Shown one piece after another: positions 18,530 to 27,493 of a stretch of DNA of 64,000 nt (its first letter is position 1; each line of letters begins with the position of its first letter). Origin of the DNA: DATFVA01 sp963764235 (lineage in GTDB: Bacteria > Bacteroidota > Ignavibacteria > Ignavibacteriales > Ignavibacteriaceae). The position numbers and the translations under genes are program-made. The stretch covers positions 1 through 64,000 of the forward strand of contig CAVXRO010000008.1 in assembly GCA_963764235.1 (NCBI GenBank), in the 5' to 3' direction. The notes beneath the pieces are model-generated. The model was not told where the DNA came from. It worked only from the letters and a program-made list of their open reading frames with translations, and did not search any database.

Positions 18530-20131
18530 TTAATCCATTTGTTTTAATATTTTTTTATCCACTTTACCGTTCGGGCTTTTGGGAAGAACTTCCAGAAATT
18601 CAACTTTTCCCGGGATCATAAAACTTTCCATATTTTTTGAACAGTATAGCAGCACATCATTTTTAGACAACTCAAAATTATCCTTTTTTACAATAAAGGC
18701 TTTAATTGACTGTCCCAGTATTTCATCGGGAATACCAATTACCGCTGCCTCACTAATCCCTTCAAGCGCGCAGAGGATATTTTCAATTTCTTTAGGACTG
18801 ACCCTTTCCCCCTTTGTTTTGATCATATCATCCGTTCGTCCCACAAAATAAAGAAATCCCTCCTTATCTTCATAAAAAAGATCCCCGGTAAATAAAACTT
18901 TCTCGCCTTTAATGCCCCACTCCCTGTAAACCCTGGCTGTGAGTTCCTCCGCATTCCAGTATCCCCTCATTACATTTGATCCCCGTACTATCAGTTCACC
19001 CACGACTCCCGGTTTAACTACCGAACCTGATTCGTCGACAATAAAAGTTTCACAATTAGGCATTGCTTTACCTACCGATCCGGGTTTTTGATCGATCAGG
19101 TCAGGAGGAAGGTAGCTTATACGTTTACATTCAGTAAGACCAAACATTGAAAAGAATTTTATTCCAGGAAAGAGATCCCTGAATTTTCTAATGTGATCTA
19201 CAGGTAGTGCCGCTCCCGTATTAGTTATATACCGGAGAGACGGAAGATCATACTTCGCAATATTCCTTAGCTTAAGGAACATTGCCAGTATTGTCGGAAC
19301 TATGGGAAAACCGGTTACTTTTTCTTTTTGTAAGATCTTTATTATTTCTACAGGAAAATTGAAGGATTTTTCAAGGATAATTGTCCCGCCGAACATAAAT
19401 GTCATTATCACCTGATAGAGGCCGTAATCAAAAGAAAGAGGAAGAACAACAAGAATCCTGTCATCCTGTTTATTATTTATATACTGAATGATGCTTTTGG
19501 CTGCCGAGATCATATTATTGTGGCTGGACATAACACCTTTGGGTTCACCTGTGGAACCTGAAGTATAAATTAATGTAGCCAGATCATAATCAACTATCTC
19601 CGATTTCCTTTTTTTGAGGATATCTGCCCCCGTTTCTGAGGTTTTTATAAGATCATCCCAGAAGTAACTGTTTTTTTGCGGGCTGGTTTCTTTAATACCA
19701 AACCAGACTAATGAGATATTCGATCCTGTTTCAATAGGCAGGTTGTCAATTATATCTTTCTTAGAATTCTGAGCGATCAGAATTCCGGAGCCTGAATCTT
19801 TAATAATATAAGAAAGCTTATGGGATTTAAGGGAACCGTTCAAAACAATAAATACCCCGCCGGCTTTCAACACTCCATATATGCTGATTATGGTCTCTAT
19901 CGAATTATCCCCGAAAATAATCACTCTGTCGTGTCTTTTCAGGCCCAATTTAATAAGAGATACTGCCAGATAATCCGATTGCTCTTCCACCTCCGCATAG
20001 TTTAATCTTTTATTCCCAAAAACTATTGCCTCTTTTTCCGGATGTTTTCGTGCACCAGTGGATAAGAATTCGTGAACAAGCGCCGGATTAAATAGTCGGG
20101 TTAGATACTCTGAGTTTGTCACAGATTTCAA
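18530..20131 (-). CDS. AMP-forming acyl/aminoacyl ligase
   Basis: 533 residues of the ANL superfamily. The P-loop is YTSGSTGEPKG at 189-199. A5 is represented by MFGLTE, A7 by LFTGDLFY, A8 by GRTDDMIKTKGERVSP and A10 by SPNGKVDKKIL with the catalytic Lys523. It has the size of a stand-alone ligase that adenylates a carboxylic acid and passes it to a thiol. Five bases separate it from the amidotransferase gene and eight from the NadE-like gene, so they form one operon. The natural acceptor is likely the acyl carrier protein two genes upstream. The substrate cannot be read from the sequence. Confidence 0.88.
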   Translation of the reverse strand: MKSVTNSEYLTRLFNPALVHEFLSTGARKHPEKEAIVFGNKRLNYAEVEEQSDYLAVSLIKLGLKRHDRVIIFGDNSIETIISIYGVLKAGGVFIVLNGSLKSHKLSYIIKDSGSGILIAQNSKKDIIDNLPIETGSNISLVWFGIKETSPQKNSYFWDDLIKTSETGADILKKRKSEIVDYDLATLIYTSGSTGEPKGVMSSHNNMISAAKSIIQYINNKQDDRILVVLPLSFDYGLYQVIMTFMFGGTIILEKSFNFPVEIIKILQKEKVTGFPIVPTILAMFLKLRNIAKYDLPSLRYITNTGAALPVDHIRKFRDLFPGIKFFSMFGLTECKRISYLPPDLIDQKPGSVGKAMPNCETFIVDESGSVVKPGVVGELIVRGSNVMRGYWNAEELTARVYREWGIKGEKVLFTGDLFYEDKEGFLYFVGRTDDMIKTKGERVSPKEIENILCALEGISEAAVIGIPDEILGQSIKAFIVKKDNFELSKNDVLLYCSKNMESFMIPGKVEFLEVLPKSPNGKVDKKILKQMD

Positions 20132-20136
20132 TCGAT

Positions 20137-22119
20137 TTAATTAGTTCTTTTGCTGGTTCTGTTATCAAAAACTATACTAAAGTGGTATTCTTCTGATAAA
20201 TCTGTGCGGAAAGAATGAATAAATTTATCATAAATGATCTGAGTTGAAAGTATTCCGGTAAGAGTCATTGCATCTATCTCGCTTATCGTTTGTGCATTCT
20301 GCATCTTTTTGAGAAACAAACTCACTTTATTGAGATTAAAAATTCCTGTTTTTTTCAACCCGTCTTCAGAAAGATAGATATCTTCCAGCTTTTTATCACC
20401 GCCAAGCAATCCATTTTTTATGGGGGCCCTGTATGGATTCTTAGGCCGGTTTACTATTTCAAATGGTAATTTATTTCTGAAAACCTCTTTCAGTATAAAT
20501 TTTTCATTGAGTAAATTGATCTTAAATTCAGGATTAACCGTATCCATCAGTTCAATCAGCCTGTGGTCGAGGAAAGGTACTCTTATTTCCACCGAATTTG
20601 CCATTGCCATCCTGTCTCCCTGGGAGGAAAGCAGGTAATTACTCATAAATACAACTATTTCAAGGTACTGGGCCTTAGCAAGATAATCCCACCCATGGAA
20701 TTCGGCAGGGAGAAGATCAAGAATATTTAAAAGTGCATTATAACCATCTAACCCGGATTTAAATTCATCCGAGAAGAAATTTTTTATTCTTGAAGTATTA
20801 TTCCATCTTATAAGATGGGAGAACAGAGGATTATGGGGATCATTTATACCTGTCCTGAAAAATTCTACAAGCGTCTTTCCCAGGCGTTTATCCCTGAAAA
20901 TATACGGATATAATTTTCCCAGCAGGAGCGGACGTAATTTCGACTCAGGATATTTCGACCAGAAATTTCTGATTTTGGTTTCTTTGAAAATATTATACCC
21001 GCCGAAAACTTCATCGGAACCTTCTCCTGTCAGCACAACTTTATAATTATTCCGGTGTACAAGGGAGGAAAGAAGGAAAAGAGGGACAGGGGCAGTGCGT
21101 AGAAGAGGTTTTTCTGTGTGCCATAATACCGATTCAAAGTTAGAACTGATATCCTTATCATTTATAAAGAGTTCAGAATGATTAACATCCAGATATTTTA
21201 CCACTTCCTCCTGAAAAGTACTTTCATCAAAGTTCTTATCCTCAAATGTAATTCCAAATGTATTTAGTTTATTATTGAAATTCTTTTTAATAAGTGATGT
21301 AATGCCGGATGAATCCAGTCCGCCGCTGAGATAACTCCCGACAGGAACATCAGACCTGAGTCTTATTCTTACTGCATCAAGCAGCAGCTCTTCAACCTGG
21401 TCGGTCAGATCACCCTTTTTGAAATCACGATAATTATCCGCAGATGCAAAATTCAGTGTCCAGTAGCTCTCAATTTTAAAATTATCAGGATCAGCGATTA
21501 TATAATGAGCAGGCGGCAGTTCATAGATTCCCTCGAATAAAGTAGCCTCACTCAGTGTAGTCCAGAAAGTAAAGATCTGATCAAGCGATCTGGAACTGAT
21601 ATTTCTGTTGACAGAAGGATCTGCAAAGAGAGCCTTAATTTCTGAGGCGAATGAAAGAGCACCATTTTTGTTCCTGTAGAAAAGAGGAATTATGCCCACC
21701 CTGTCTCTTGCCAGGAAAAGTTTATGTCTAGCTGAATCCCATACAGCAAACGCAAACTGACCATTTAATTTCTGAAGACATCCGGTACCATATTCCTCAT
21801 AGAGGTGTACTATTACCTCCGTATCGGTTTTGGTATAAAACTTATGTCCCGATTTGACCAGATCATCCCGCAGCTCAGGATAATTAAAAATTTCACCATT
21901 GAAAACTATCCAGATAGTCCTGTCCTCATTATGTATCGGCTGGATACCTTCTGAAAGGTCGATTATACTTAAACGTGCATGGGCAAGCGAAATACGATCG
22001 TCAACATATAACCCCGTTTCCTCCGGACCGCGATGCCTGAGCAGGCGGGTCATTTTATTAACGACTGCCAGATCTCCGTCTGAAATACTATCATTGAAAA
22101 TTCCGGCAATACCGCACAT
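20137..22119 (-). CDS. asnB: AsnB-type glutamine-dependent amidotransferase
   Basis: 660 residues. Cys2 (MCGIAGIF) is the glutaminase nucleophile, followed by RHRGPEE, HARLSIIDL, NGEIFNY and DTEVIV of the class II glutaminase domain. The synthetase domain has the PP-loop YLSGGLDSS at 263-271, then LTGEGSDEVFGGY and RVPFLDHRLIE. The enzyme takes ammonia from glutamine to amidate an ATP-activated carboxylate. Cluster members of this type often make amides on sugars or peptides rather than asparagine. It lies between the ACP and the AMP ligase with gaps of 11 and 5 bases. The asn symbol marks the family only. Confidence 0.88.
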   Translation of the reverse strand: MCGIAGIFNDSISDGDLAVVNKMTRLLRHRGPEETGLYVDDRISLAHARLSIIDLSEGIQPIHNEDRTIWIVFNGEIFNYPELRDDLVKSGHKFYTKTDTEVIVHLYEEYGTGCLQKLNGQFAFAVWDSARHKLFLARDRVGIIPLFYRNKNGALSFASEIKALFADPSVNRNISSRSLDQIFTFWTTLSEATLFEGIYELPPAHYIIADPDNFKIESYWTLNFASADNYRDFKKGDLTDQVEELLLDAVRIRLRSDVPVGSYLSGGLDSSGITSLIKKNFNNKLNTFGITFEDKNFDESTFQEEVVKYLDVNHSELFINDKDISSNFESVLWHTEKPLLRTAPVPLFLLSSLVHRNNYKVVLTGEGSDEVFGGYNIFKETKIRNFWSKYPESKLRPLLLGKLYPYIFRDKRLGKTLVEFFRTGINDPHNPLFSHLIRWNNTSRIKNFFSDEFKSGLDGYNALLNILDLLPAEFHGWDYLAKAQYLEIVVFMSNYLLSSQGDRMAMANSVEIRVPFLDHRLIELMDTVNPEFKINLLNEKFILKEVFRNKLPFEIVNRPKNPYRAPIKNGLLGGDKKLEDIYLSEDGLKKTGIFNLNKVSLFLKKMQNAQTISEIDAMTLTGILSTQIIYDKFIHSFRTDLSEEYHFSIVFDNRTSKRTN

Positions 22120-22130
22120 AATTGTCAGAA

Positions 22131-22379
22131 CTAATTTGAAATGGTTTTTGACTGCAGATATTGAGTGATGCGGTTTAAGGTGGAAAAGTTATCAATAATC
22201 AGTTCTTCATCATCGATCGTTATATTAAAAGTTTTCTCAATAAACCCGACCAGTTCAATTATACCTGTTGAATCAATTATTCCCTTATCGAAAAGATCTG
22301 TATTCCCATCGAAATGGTTTGTCTCACCGAACAAAAAATTATCTATTATAAATTCTTTAATTATATCTGAAACTTCCAT
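22131..22379 (-). CDS. Acyl carrier protein
   Basis: An 82-residue phosphopantetheine-binding protein. The four-helix pattern is clear, and the attachment Ser37 lies in GIIDSTGIIELV, where most ACPs have DSL. It is acidic overall, as carrier proteins are. It is 33 bases downstream of the acyltransferase gene and 11 upstream of the amidotransferase gene on the same strand. A stand-alone carrier protein next to an AMP ligase and a dedicated phosphopantetheinyl transferase indicates thioester chemistry in this operon rather than general fatty-acid synthesis. Confidence 0.85.
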   Translation of the reverse strand: MEVSDIIKEFIIDNFLFGETNHFDGNTDLFDKGIIDSTGIIELVGFIEKTFNITIDDEELIIDNFSTLNRITQYLQSKTISN

Positions 22380-22412
22380 GAATATTCTTTTAGAGATTGG
22401 TTCATTTAAATT

Positions 22413-22925
22413 CTATTTAGCCGCCTCTTCAGTATGTCTTTTTTTACGAATAGGTCTTAATCCTCTTAAAAATTCATCATAAGAGGTATCTGGCGTCAAC
22501 GGTACATTTACAACCGCCATAGCTTCCGGCGAAGGATAACCCCACATTGTATTAGGAGGAATATTATGAGATATTACCGTACCGCCCTTTATGACAGCGC
22601 CGTCACCTATTTTAACATTAGGCAGAATTAAACAATGCGGACCAATATAAACATTTTTTCCTATTACAACTCTATCCGGATTATTTTTTTTAGGCAATCC
22701 AAAATAAGTATGAGAAATTATTGATGTCCTTATTCCGATTGTCGAATTATCCCCGATGGTGATACATTCGGGATGAATCTCATCAAGATAAACGTACAGG
22801 CTAATCCATACATTTTTACCGATCTTTACACCGCGTAATTTATGAATGAAGGGTCTGAATGTATTTCCAAATGGTGCAAAAAATGCGATTATATGTAAAA
22901 ACCGGCCAAATACCCTTTTTATCAT
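22413..22925 (-). CDS. Left-handed beta-helix acyltransferase
   Basis: 170 residues with hexapeptide repeats (IGKNVWISLYVYLDE, ITIGDNSTIGIRTSI, VIGKNVYIGPHCLILP, IGDGAVIKGGTVI) and an Asn-Pro-Pro turn (IPPNTMWGYPSP). It resembles the WcaF/LacA/NodL group that O- or N-acetylates sugars from acetyl-CoA. It may instead use the thioester on the ACP encoded next. It is the first gene of the minus-strand operon; AAAGGA lies upstream of the ATG. The upstream region is a long non-coding gap which should hold the operon promoter. Confidence 0.85.
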   Translation of the reverse strand: MIKRVFGRFLHIIAFFAPFGNTFRPFIHKLRGVKIGKNVWISLYVYLDEIHPECITIGDNSTIGIRTSIISHTYFGLPKKNNPDRVVIGKNVYIGPHCLILPNVKIGDGAVIKGGTVISHNIPPNTMWGYPSPEAMAVVNVPLTPDTSYDEFLRGLRPIRKKRHTEEAAK

Positions 22926-23493
22926 ATATTGCTATCCTTTTTAACCCTCTTGAAATATTGTTATAAATTATTGATAAATCAAAAATTGATCCAAGGAAAA
23001 AATAACGCTAAAATTAAATAACTATAAAATATAAAAAGTTATTGATTAAATGTTAATTTAATAAATATAAAATATTGTATTTGAATCTGAAACGCAGCTT
23101 AATAAGCGTTTCCGTAATGACATTATAAAGGAAGTTACAAAGCCGGGACACAGTTTATATTTCATTTCTCAAAAACGGGGATACAATTTCTTAGAAGTTT
23201 CATTGTGAAATTAAACTATTAATTCAGGTCAAAAAGATCTTCCTGTTTAAAAGGCTTGCAATTTATTAAAGGTCATTAAGAGTTTAGAATAAAGTAACTT
23301 ACAAAATTTTTTATTATGGTTTTTCAAAAGATTGGCTCGATATCTTTTATTTCTATGAAAATATGTGTTGACGGATACATCATATTTATTTAGTTTTGTC
23401 CTCAGAAATCCGGAAAATAAATCCGGGTTTGATTAGTTCTTTTGAATGGGTTAAAGATTGAAAGAGTGTTGTGCTTCACGCTTCACATTTAAA

Positions 23494-23522
23494 TTCTGGT
23501 TCTGCCATTCTTTGAACCAGAA
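23494..23522. repeat. Hairpin, 9-bp perfect stem
   Basis: TTCTGGTTC at 23494-23502 pairs with GAACCAGAA at 23514-23522 across an 11-base loop. There is no long T run after it, so terminator function is doubtful. Confidence 0.7.
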
Positions 23523-23539
23523 AAATCCCATCAGAAAAA

Positions 23540-23561
23540 TATTAGAATTTAAATTCTAATA
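23540..23561. repeat. 22-bp perfect palindrome
   Basis: The sequence centred on AATTTAAATT reads identically on both strands from 23540 to 23561 (arms TATTAGAATTT). It is a candidate binding site for a dimeric protein. The half-site TTTAAATTCT is also present at 23488-23497. Confidence 0.7.
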
Positions 23562-23640
23562 CTGCGTAGTGATCCTTTTTGTTGAAGAAGGCTTTTGTTG
23601 AAGGAATAGTCCAGAGGTGGAACAAAAGTTAATTAAGGAG

Positions 23641-23657
23641 ATCCGTTTTAAACGGAT
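23641..23657. repeat. 17-bp palindrome around one central base
   Basis: ATCCGTTT and AAACGGAT flank a single T. It lies about 80 bases after the 22-bp palindrome in the same gap. Confidence 0.6.
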
Positions 23658-23692
23658 AATTTAAAAGTCTTCTGAGACTAAGGAATGGGCAT

Positions 23693-24106
23693 TTGGACAG
23701 TTACTTAAGGAAAATCCTTAAAGTAATTTCTATACTCCGGTTTATTGAATTATTAACATACGGATCGGGATCTAACGGTCCGGTGTCGAAGGATAATACT
23801 GTTAAAACCCGGTCCGGAAAAACGGCCGGCATAAAAGCGTTACTTATCCCTGATGATAATTCAGTCCCGCCCTATTATTATCCCTTTATATCAGAAGCTA
23901 AATTTTCTTTAGCGAATATTTAATTGAATTTAAGATCTACAAATGAAAATTCCTTAACAGGACTTCCGGTTTCAGAAATGAAGACCGCATCTGAGGGGAT
24001 GCTATACCCGGGATTTTACAGGATTAATTTCATTTCAGATTATCATCATATCAGCAAGCCATATAAGAGGGGAAACAGAATAAGTGCATTGAAAATTATT
24101 TGTTAG
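23693..24106 (+). pseudogene. Possible degraded reading frame
   Basis: One frame is open across 414 bases except for a single TAA at 23921-23923. The translation starts MDSYLRKILKVISILRF and has no motif or homologue that I recognise. There is no ribosome site at the first ATG. It may be a decayed gene or chance openness in low-constraint DNA. Confidence 0.2.
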
Positions 24107-24336
24107 GCCATGTGTCAGTTGTTGAGATTTGAGTATTGGATTTAACCGTCAGAGAAATCTGCCGATTATAAAGTAAGGATGGATAAGGATGATTCTGTCT
24201 TATGTGAATCTTTCCGGAATGTCCTCATAAAGAAGCCTGTCCGGTCTTTAGAGCAGCTTTCCACTGGGCTCTGAAGAGCAGGATCGGGAAAAATTAATTG
24301 TACGCTTTAAGGATAAACATAAAGAAGGAGTGAGTG

Positions 24337-27009
24337 ATGCTGAAAAAGATGCAGGCATTTTTTTCCCTGTTAGTTTTGGTTGGAATAACTATTCCGGTTT
24401 ACGGAACCAATCACTATGTAAATGCAAATGTTTCCACCAGCGGTGATGGAACGAGTTATTCCACTGCCTGGCAAACCTTTTCTGATATCAATTGGGCTAC
24501 AGTACAATCCGGAGATACTATTTTCATAGCCCAGGGTACTTATACTACACTCTTAAATGTCCAAAGGGCTGGTGTAGTTATTATGAAAAGTCCGCATACA
24601 GGATATAATGGGAAAGTAACAATTGATGGGACTAACATTGTAACGCCAAATAATTGTTGTGTTTATGTTGGTGTTGAAAATGTAGTAATAGATGGGGGAG
24701 ACCCTTCAAAATTTATCTTGGAATATGGACAAGCGACAAATCTGTCTGTCCACGAAGCAACAAATTTTACTTTTAAGAATGCAACATTATATACAACTCC
24801 AACTATAAATCCACAACAAACAGCCGATATTTATGTGCAACGGCAAAGTCCAACAATGGTACACGGTGATATGTTATTTGAAAATCTCAGAGTGATCCAG
24901 GATTCAGGTTCTTATAGTGGTTCAGGAAATTCAGATGGATTCCAGATTCAGGGCATAGATGGGCTTACCATAAAAAATTGCTATATAGTTAGGCAAAATG
25001 CAGATAATACCCCGCATTGTGATGGAATACAAATGTTCTGGTGTAGTAATGTAACGCTTGAGAATAATCAGATATATATCTTACCCTCTGGTGCCACAAC
25101 AAATAAAACTGCTCTTATGTTTAACAATAGTGGGGGTGTAGTAAAATTTATCAATAATTATATCTACTGGGCGCAGGCACTTGGTGCTGGCGGTTCATTG
25201 GGAATGCAGTTCAGTGATGCTGCAAGAATGGCTGCATACCCATTAGATAGTTTAATTATAGTCAATAATACTTCTGTTTGTCTTGGAGGAACACCAATCG
25301 GGATTTCTAATGATCTCGCTCTGAATTACAGAGGAAGGGCAATAGTTAAAAATAATATTCTGGTAGGAATCAATGCGAGGTATGACACATTATTGTTGGA
25401 TTATGCACACAAAACCAATATAACAAATAATATTTACTATAACCCTGCCGGTGGTAATATGCAGATAAGTCAGGGTCAAAATGGATATGGTACCTGGGGA
25501 CAAACCTGGCAAACCTGGACAGCGAACGGATATGACGTAAATTCTTATCAGACTAACCCGGAATTAACGGGTTATATTCCTGCAAGTTCGAGTGTAATTG
25601 ATGGTGGTGTCAATTTAACCGGATTGGGTTATACCGATGATATAGCTGGTAATACCAGATTGGGCACGTGGGATATTGGAGCTTATGAAATAACACAGGG
25701 CGGAGGCGGGGGGAATAACCCACCCACTCAGCCGGCAAACCCGGGCCCTTCAAATGGAGCAATAAATCAATTAACAAACACAACACTAACGTGGAGCTGC
25801 TCAGACCCGAATGGTGACCCATTAACATACGATGTATACTTTGGAACAGCAAACAACCCACCATTAGTAGCAGGCAATCAAACCAGTGCAAGTTATAATC
25901 CTGGACAGTTAAACAACAGTACAACTTATTACTGGAAGATCGTTGCGAAGGATAACCAGGGAGCAACGACAGCGGGGCCTGTATGGAATTTTTCGACTAG
26001 CAGCCAAATTGATACTATCTCTCCTGGGTTAAAAGAAGTATCATTATCAGGAACAAAAACTGTAATAGTAACTTTCTCTGAAGAGATGGATCCGGCAACT
26101 ATTGAGAATAAAGACAACTATTCAATTAATAATGATATTACTGTAGTTTCTGTTGATGTTTTAGCGGGGAATAAAAGAGTTATACTAAATACAACCGATC
26201 ATACTCTCGGTTTGTTGTATACTTTAACTGCTAATAATGTTAAAGATATTTCCGGTAACCTTATAGCCCAGGATAAAAAGACCTTAATTTACCGTGCAAT
26301 TATAAAGAAGAAATATTCGGTAATCCAGGCTGATGGACAATGGTATCAAAATTATACTCCTCAGAAAGCGATAGACGGGAATACTGATACAAGTTCTGCT
26401 TCAAGATGGGGTGGCATTTTGCCATTACCGGATTCAATAGTTTTCGATCTTGGAGGGGTAAATACAATTGATGAAACTCATTTTTCCTTTTACAGGTGGA
26501 ATCAGGGAAGAATTTATAATTACTCGCTGATGACTTCCCGGGATGGGACTCACTGGATGCAGGCAGTTAACAATAATTCTTCCACAGAAATGGAATGGAC
26601 AATTGATGAATTTTCACCTGTTGAGGCCAGGTATATAAAACTCGTAGTATTGAGCTCTAACGAAAGCCAGTTTGCGGGATTATGGGAAGCGGAAATTTTA
26701 GGTCCCGATAATCTAACCGGCATTGAAAACGCGAACGAAATACCCTCGGAGTTCAAACTTGAGCAGAATTACCCCAACCCGTTCAATCCGACGACAACGA
26801 TCAACTTTAACCTCCCATCTGATCAGCAGGTTAAAATAAACGTCTACAATACTATTGGTCAGCTGGTAATATCATTGGTTAACCAATTTTATACCTCCGG
26901 CAGTCACAGTGTAATTTTTAATGCTTCAGATCTCCCTTCCGGTGTTTATATATATCGCCTGGAATCTAAATCATTTAATGATTCAAAAAAAATGATTTTG
27001 ATGAAGTGA
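24337..27009 (+). CDS. Large T9SS-secreted beta-helix protein with discoidin domain
   Basis: 890 residues; GAAGGAG precedes ATG 24337. The order is: signal peptide (FFSLLVLVGITIPVYG); a right-handed parallel beta-helix at about 25-450 (NFTFKNATLYTT, LTIKNCYIVRQNAD, NVTLENNQIYIL); a Gly5 linker; a fibronectin III-like domain at about 460-555; an SbsA/Big-like domain at 565-655; an F5/8 type C (discoidin) domain at 660-805 (AIDGNTDTSSASRWGG, ARYIKLVVLSSNES); then the sorting domain NYPNPFNPTTTINFNLP and SGVYIYRLESKS. Beta-helix proteins of this type often act on or bind polysaccharides. Its first 530 residues are duplicated at 28467-30845. Confidence 0.88.
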   Translation: MLKKMQAFFSLLVLVGITIPVYGTNHYVNANVSTSGDGTSYSTAWQTFSDINWATVQSGDTIFIAQGTYTTLLNVQRAGVVIMKSPHTGYNGKVTIDGTNIVTPNNCCVYVGVENVVIDGGDPSKFILEYGQATNLSVHEATNFTFKNATLYTTPTINPQQTADIYVQRQSPTMVHGDMLFENLRVIQDSGSYSGSGNSDGFQIQGIDGLTIKNCYIVRQNADNTPHCDGIQMFWCSNVTLENNQIYILPSGATTNKTALMFNNSGGVVKFINNYIYWAQALGAGGSLGMQFSDAARMAAYPLDSLIIVNNTSVCLGGTPIGISNDLALNYRGRAIVKNNILVGINARYDTLLLDYAHKTNITNNIYYNPAGGNMQISQGQNGYGTWGQTWQTWTANGYDVNSYQTNPELTGYIPASSSVIDGGVNLTGLGYTDDIAGNTRLGTWDIGAYEITQGGGGGNNPPTQPANPGPSNGAINQLTNTTLTWSCSDPNGDPLTYDVYFGTANNPPLVAGNQTSASYNPGQLNNSTTYYWKIVAKDNQGATTAGPVWNFSTSSQIDTISPGLKEVSLSGTKTVIVTFSEEMDPATIENKDNYSINNDITVVSVDVLAGNKRVILNTTDHTLGLLYTLTANNVKDISGNLIAQDKKTLIYRAIIKKKYSVIQADGQWYQNYTPQKAIDGNTDTSSASRWGGILPLPDSIVFDLGGVNTIDETHFSFYRWNQGRIYNYSLMTSRDGTHWMQAVNNNSSTEMEWTIDEFSPVEARYIKLVVLSSNESQFAGLWEAEILGPDNLTGIENANEIPSEFKLEQNYPNPFNPTTTINFNLPSDQQVKINVYNTIGQLVISLVNQFYTSGSHSVIFNASDLPSGVYIYRLESKSFNDSKKMILMK
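24401..25998 (+). repeat. Copy 1 of a 1.6-kb duplicated segment
   Basis: This stretch matches 28561-30164, from the end of the signal-peptide coding region to the last strand of the fibronectin-like domain. It is nearly identical from about 24890 on, and more diverged between about 24610 and 24890. Sequence similarity stops abruptly after NFST, where the two genes switch to unrelated C-terminal modules. Confidence 0.85.
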
Positions 27010-27025
27010 GCCGGTAAATTTTACT

Positions 27026-27065
27026 AAGGGAAGACGATCATTCGGACCTGTTTTCCCTTTTTCTT
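27026..27065 (+). terminator. Probable intrinsic terminator
   Basis: AAGGGAA at 27026-27032 pairs with TTCCCTT at 27053-27059 across a 20-base loop, followed by a T-rich run. It lies 17 bases after the stop of the beta-helix gene. Confidence 0.5.
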
Positions 27066-27219
27066 TTATCCGTAATATTTACTGAAAAGAGGATAAAATC
27101 ACCATCCCAGGGGACTAATTTAAATCAATAATCGAAATATTCGGACAGGTATGCAATTTGCTAGAGACCCCCGCAGAATGTTCTTATATGCTTAAACTTA
27201 GTGAATTAGAGGAGCCACC

Positions 27220-27456
27220 TTGAAAATTCACAGCAACTTTACACATTTATTTCTGGTTTCTTTTTTATCTGCCCCAAAGGTTAAATACCGGACAGTTGAA
27301 AAAGAATATAAAAATTCAGATGGAAGAAGCCGACCTGCTGTACCGACTTCCATTTCTTCAGTCATCTCGATGAAGAATGTCTTACATCTTTCAGGTGATA
27401 TAACCTCACAAAGCAGTTTCATTTTGGAAAAGCATTTCCAACATCCTGGTAACTAA
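27220..27456 (+). CDS. Possible small exported peptide, TTG start
   Basis: A 78-residue frame beginning LKIHSNFTHLFLVSFLSAP, with AGAGGAGCC upstream of the TTG. The hydrophobic start resembles a signal peptide, but the remainder is polar, low in complexity and unlike any family I know. The GGAG..CAC-TTG start context also occurs at the next beta-helix gene (28467), so this may be the debris of a similar gene start. The 484-base gap around it contains nothing else except the terminator at 27026. Confidence 0.25.
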   Translation: MKIHSNFTHLFLVSFLSAPKVKYRTVEKEYKNSDGRSRPAVPTSISSVISMKNVLHLSGDITSQSSFILEKHFQHPGN

Positions 27457-27493
27457 TTAATAATCTGATATGGTAAATAAACCAGAGGCTGAA

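Larger units (their letters stand above)
22926..24336. other. 1.4-kb non-coding gap rich in palindromes
   Basis: No convincing gene on either strand. It must contain promoters for the minus-strand cassette on the left and the secreted-protein gene on the right. Visible structures are a GAAACGC/GCGTTTC hairpin at 23089-23112 and three dyads between 23494 and 23657. A frame at 23693-24106 is open apart from one stop. Confidence 0.6.

Noticed and set aside
22165..22482. A 105-residue plus-strand frame over the ACP gene
   Set aside because: It is antisense to the ACP and acyltransferase genes, with no independent support.
25610..25966. A 118-residue minus-strand frame, repeated identically at 29776-30132
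   Set aside because: It lies antisense to the duplicated fibronectin-like coding region. It is identical only because that DNA is duplicated, and it has no ribosome site or motif.
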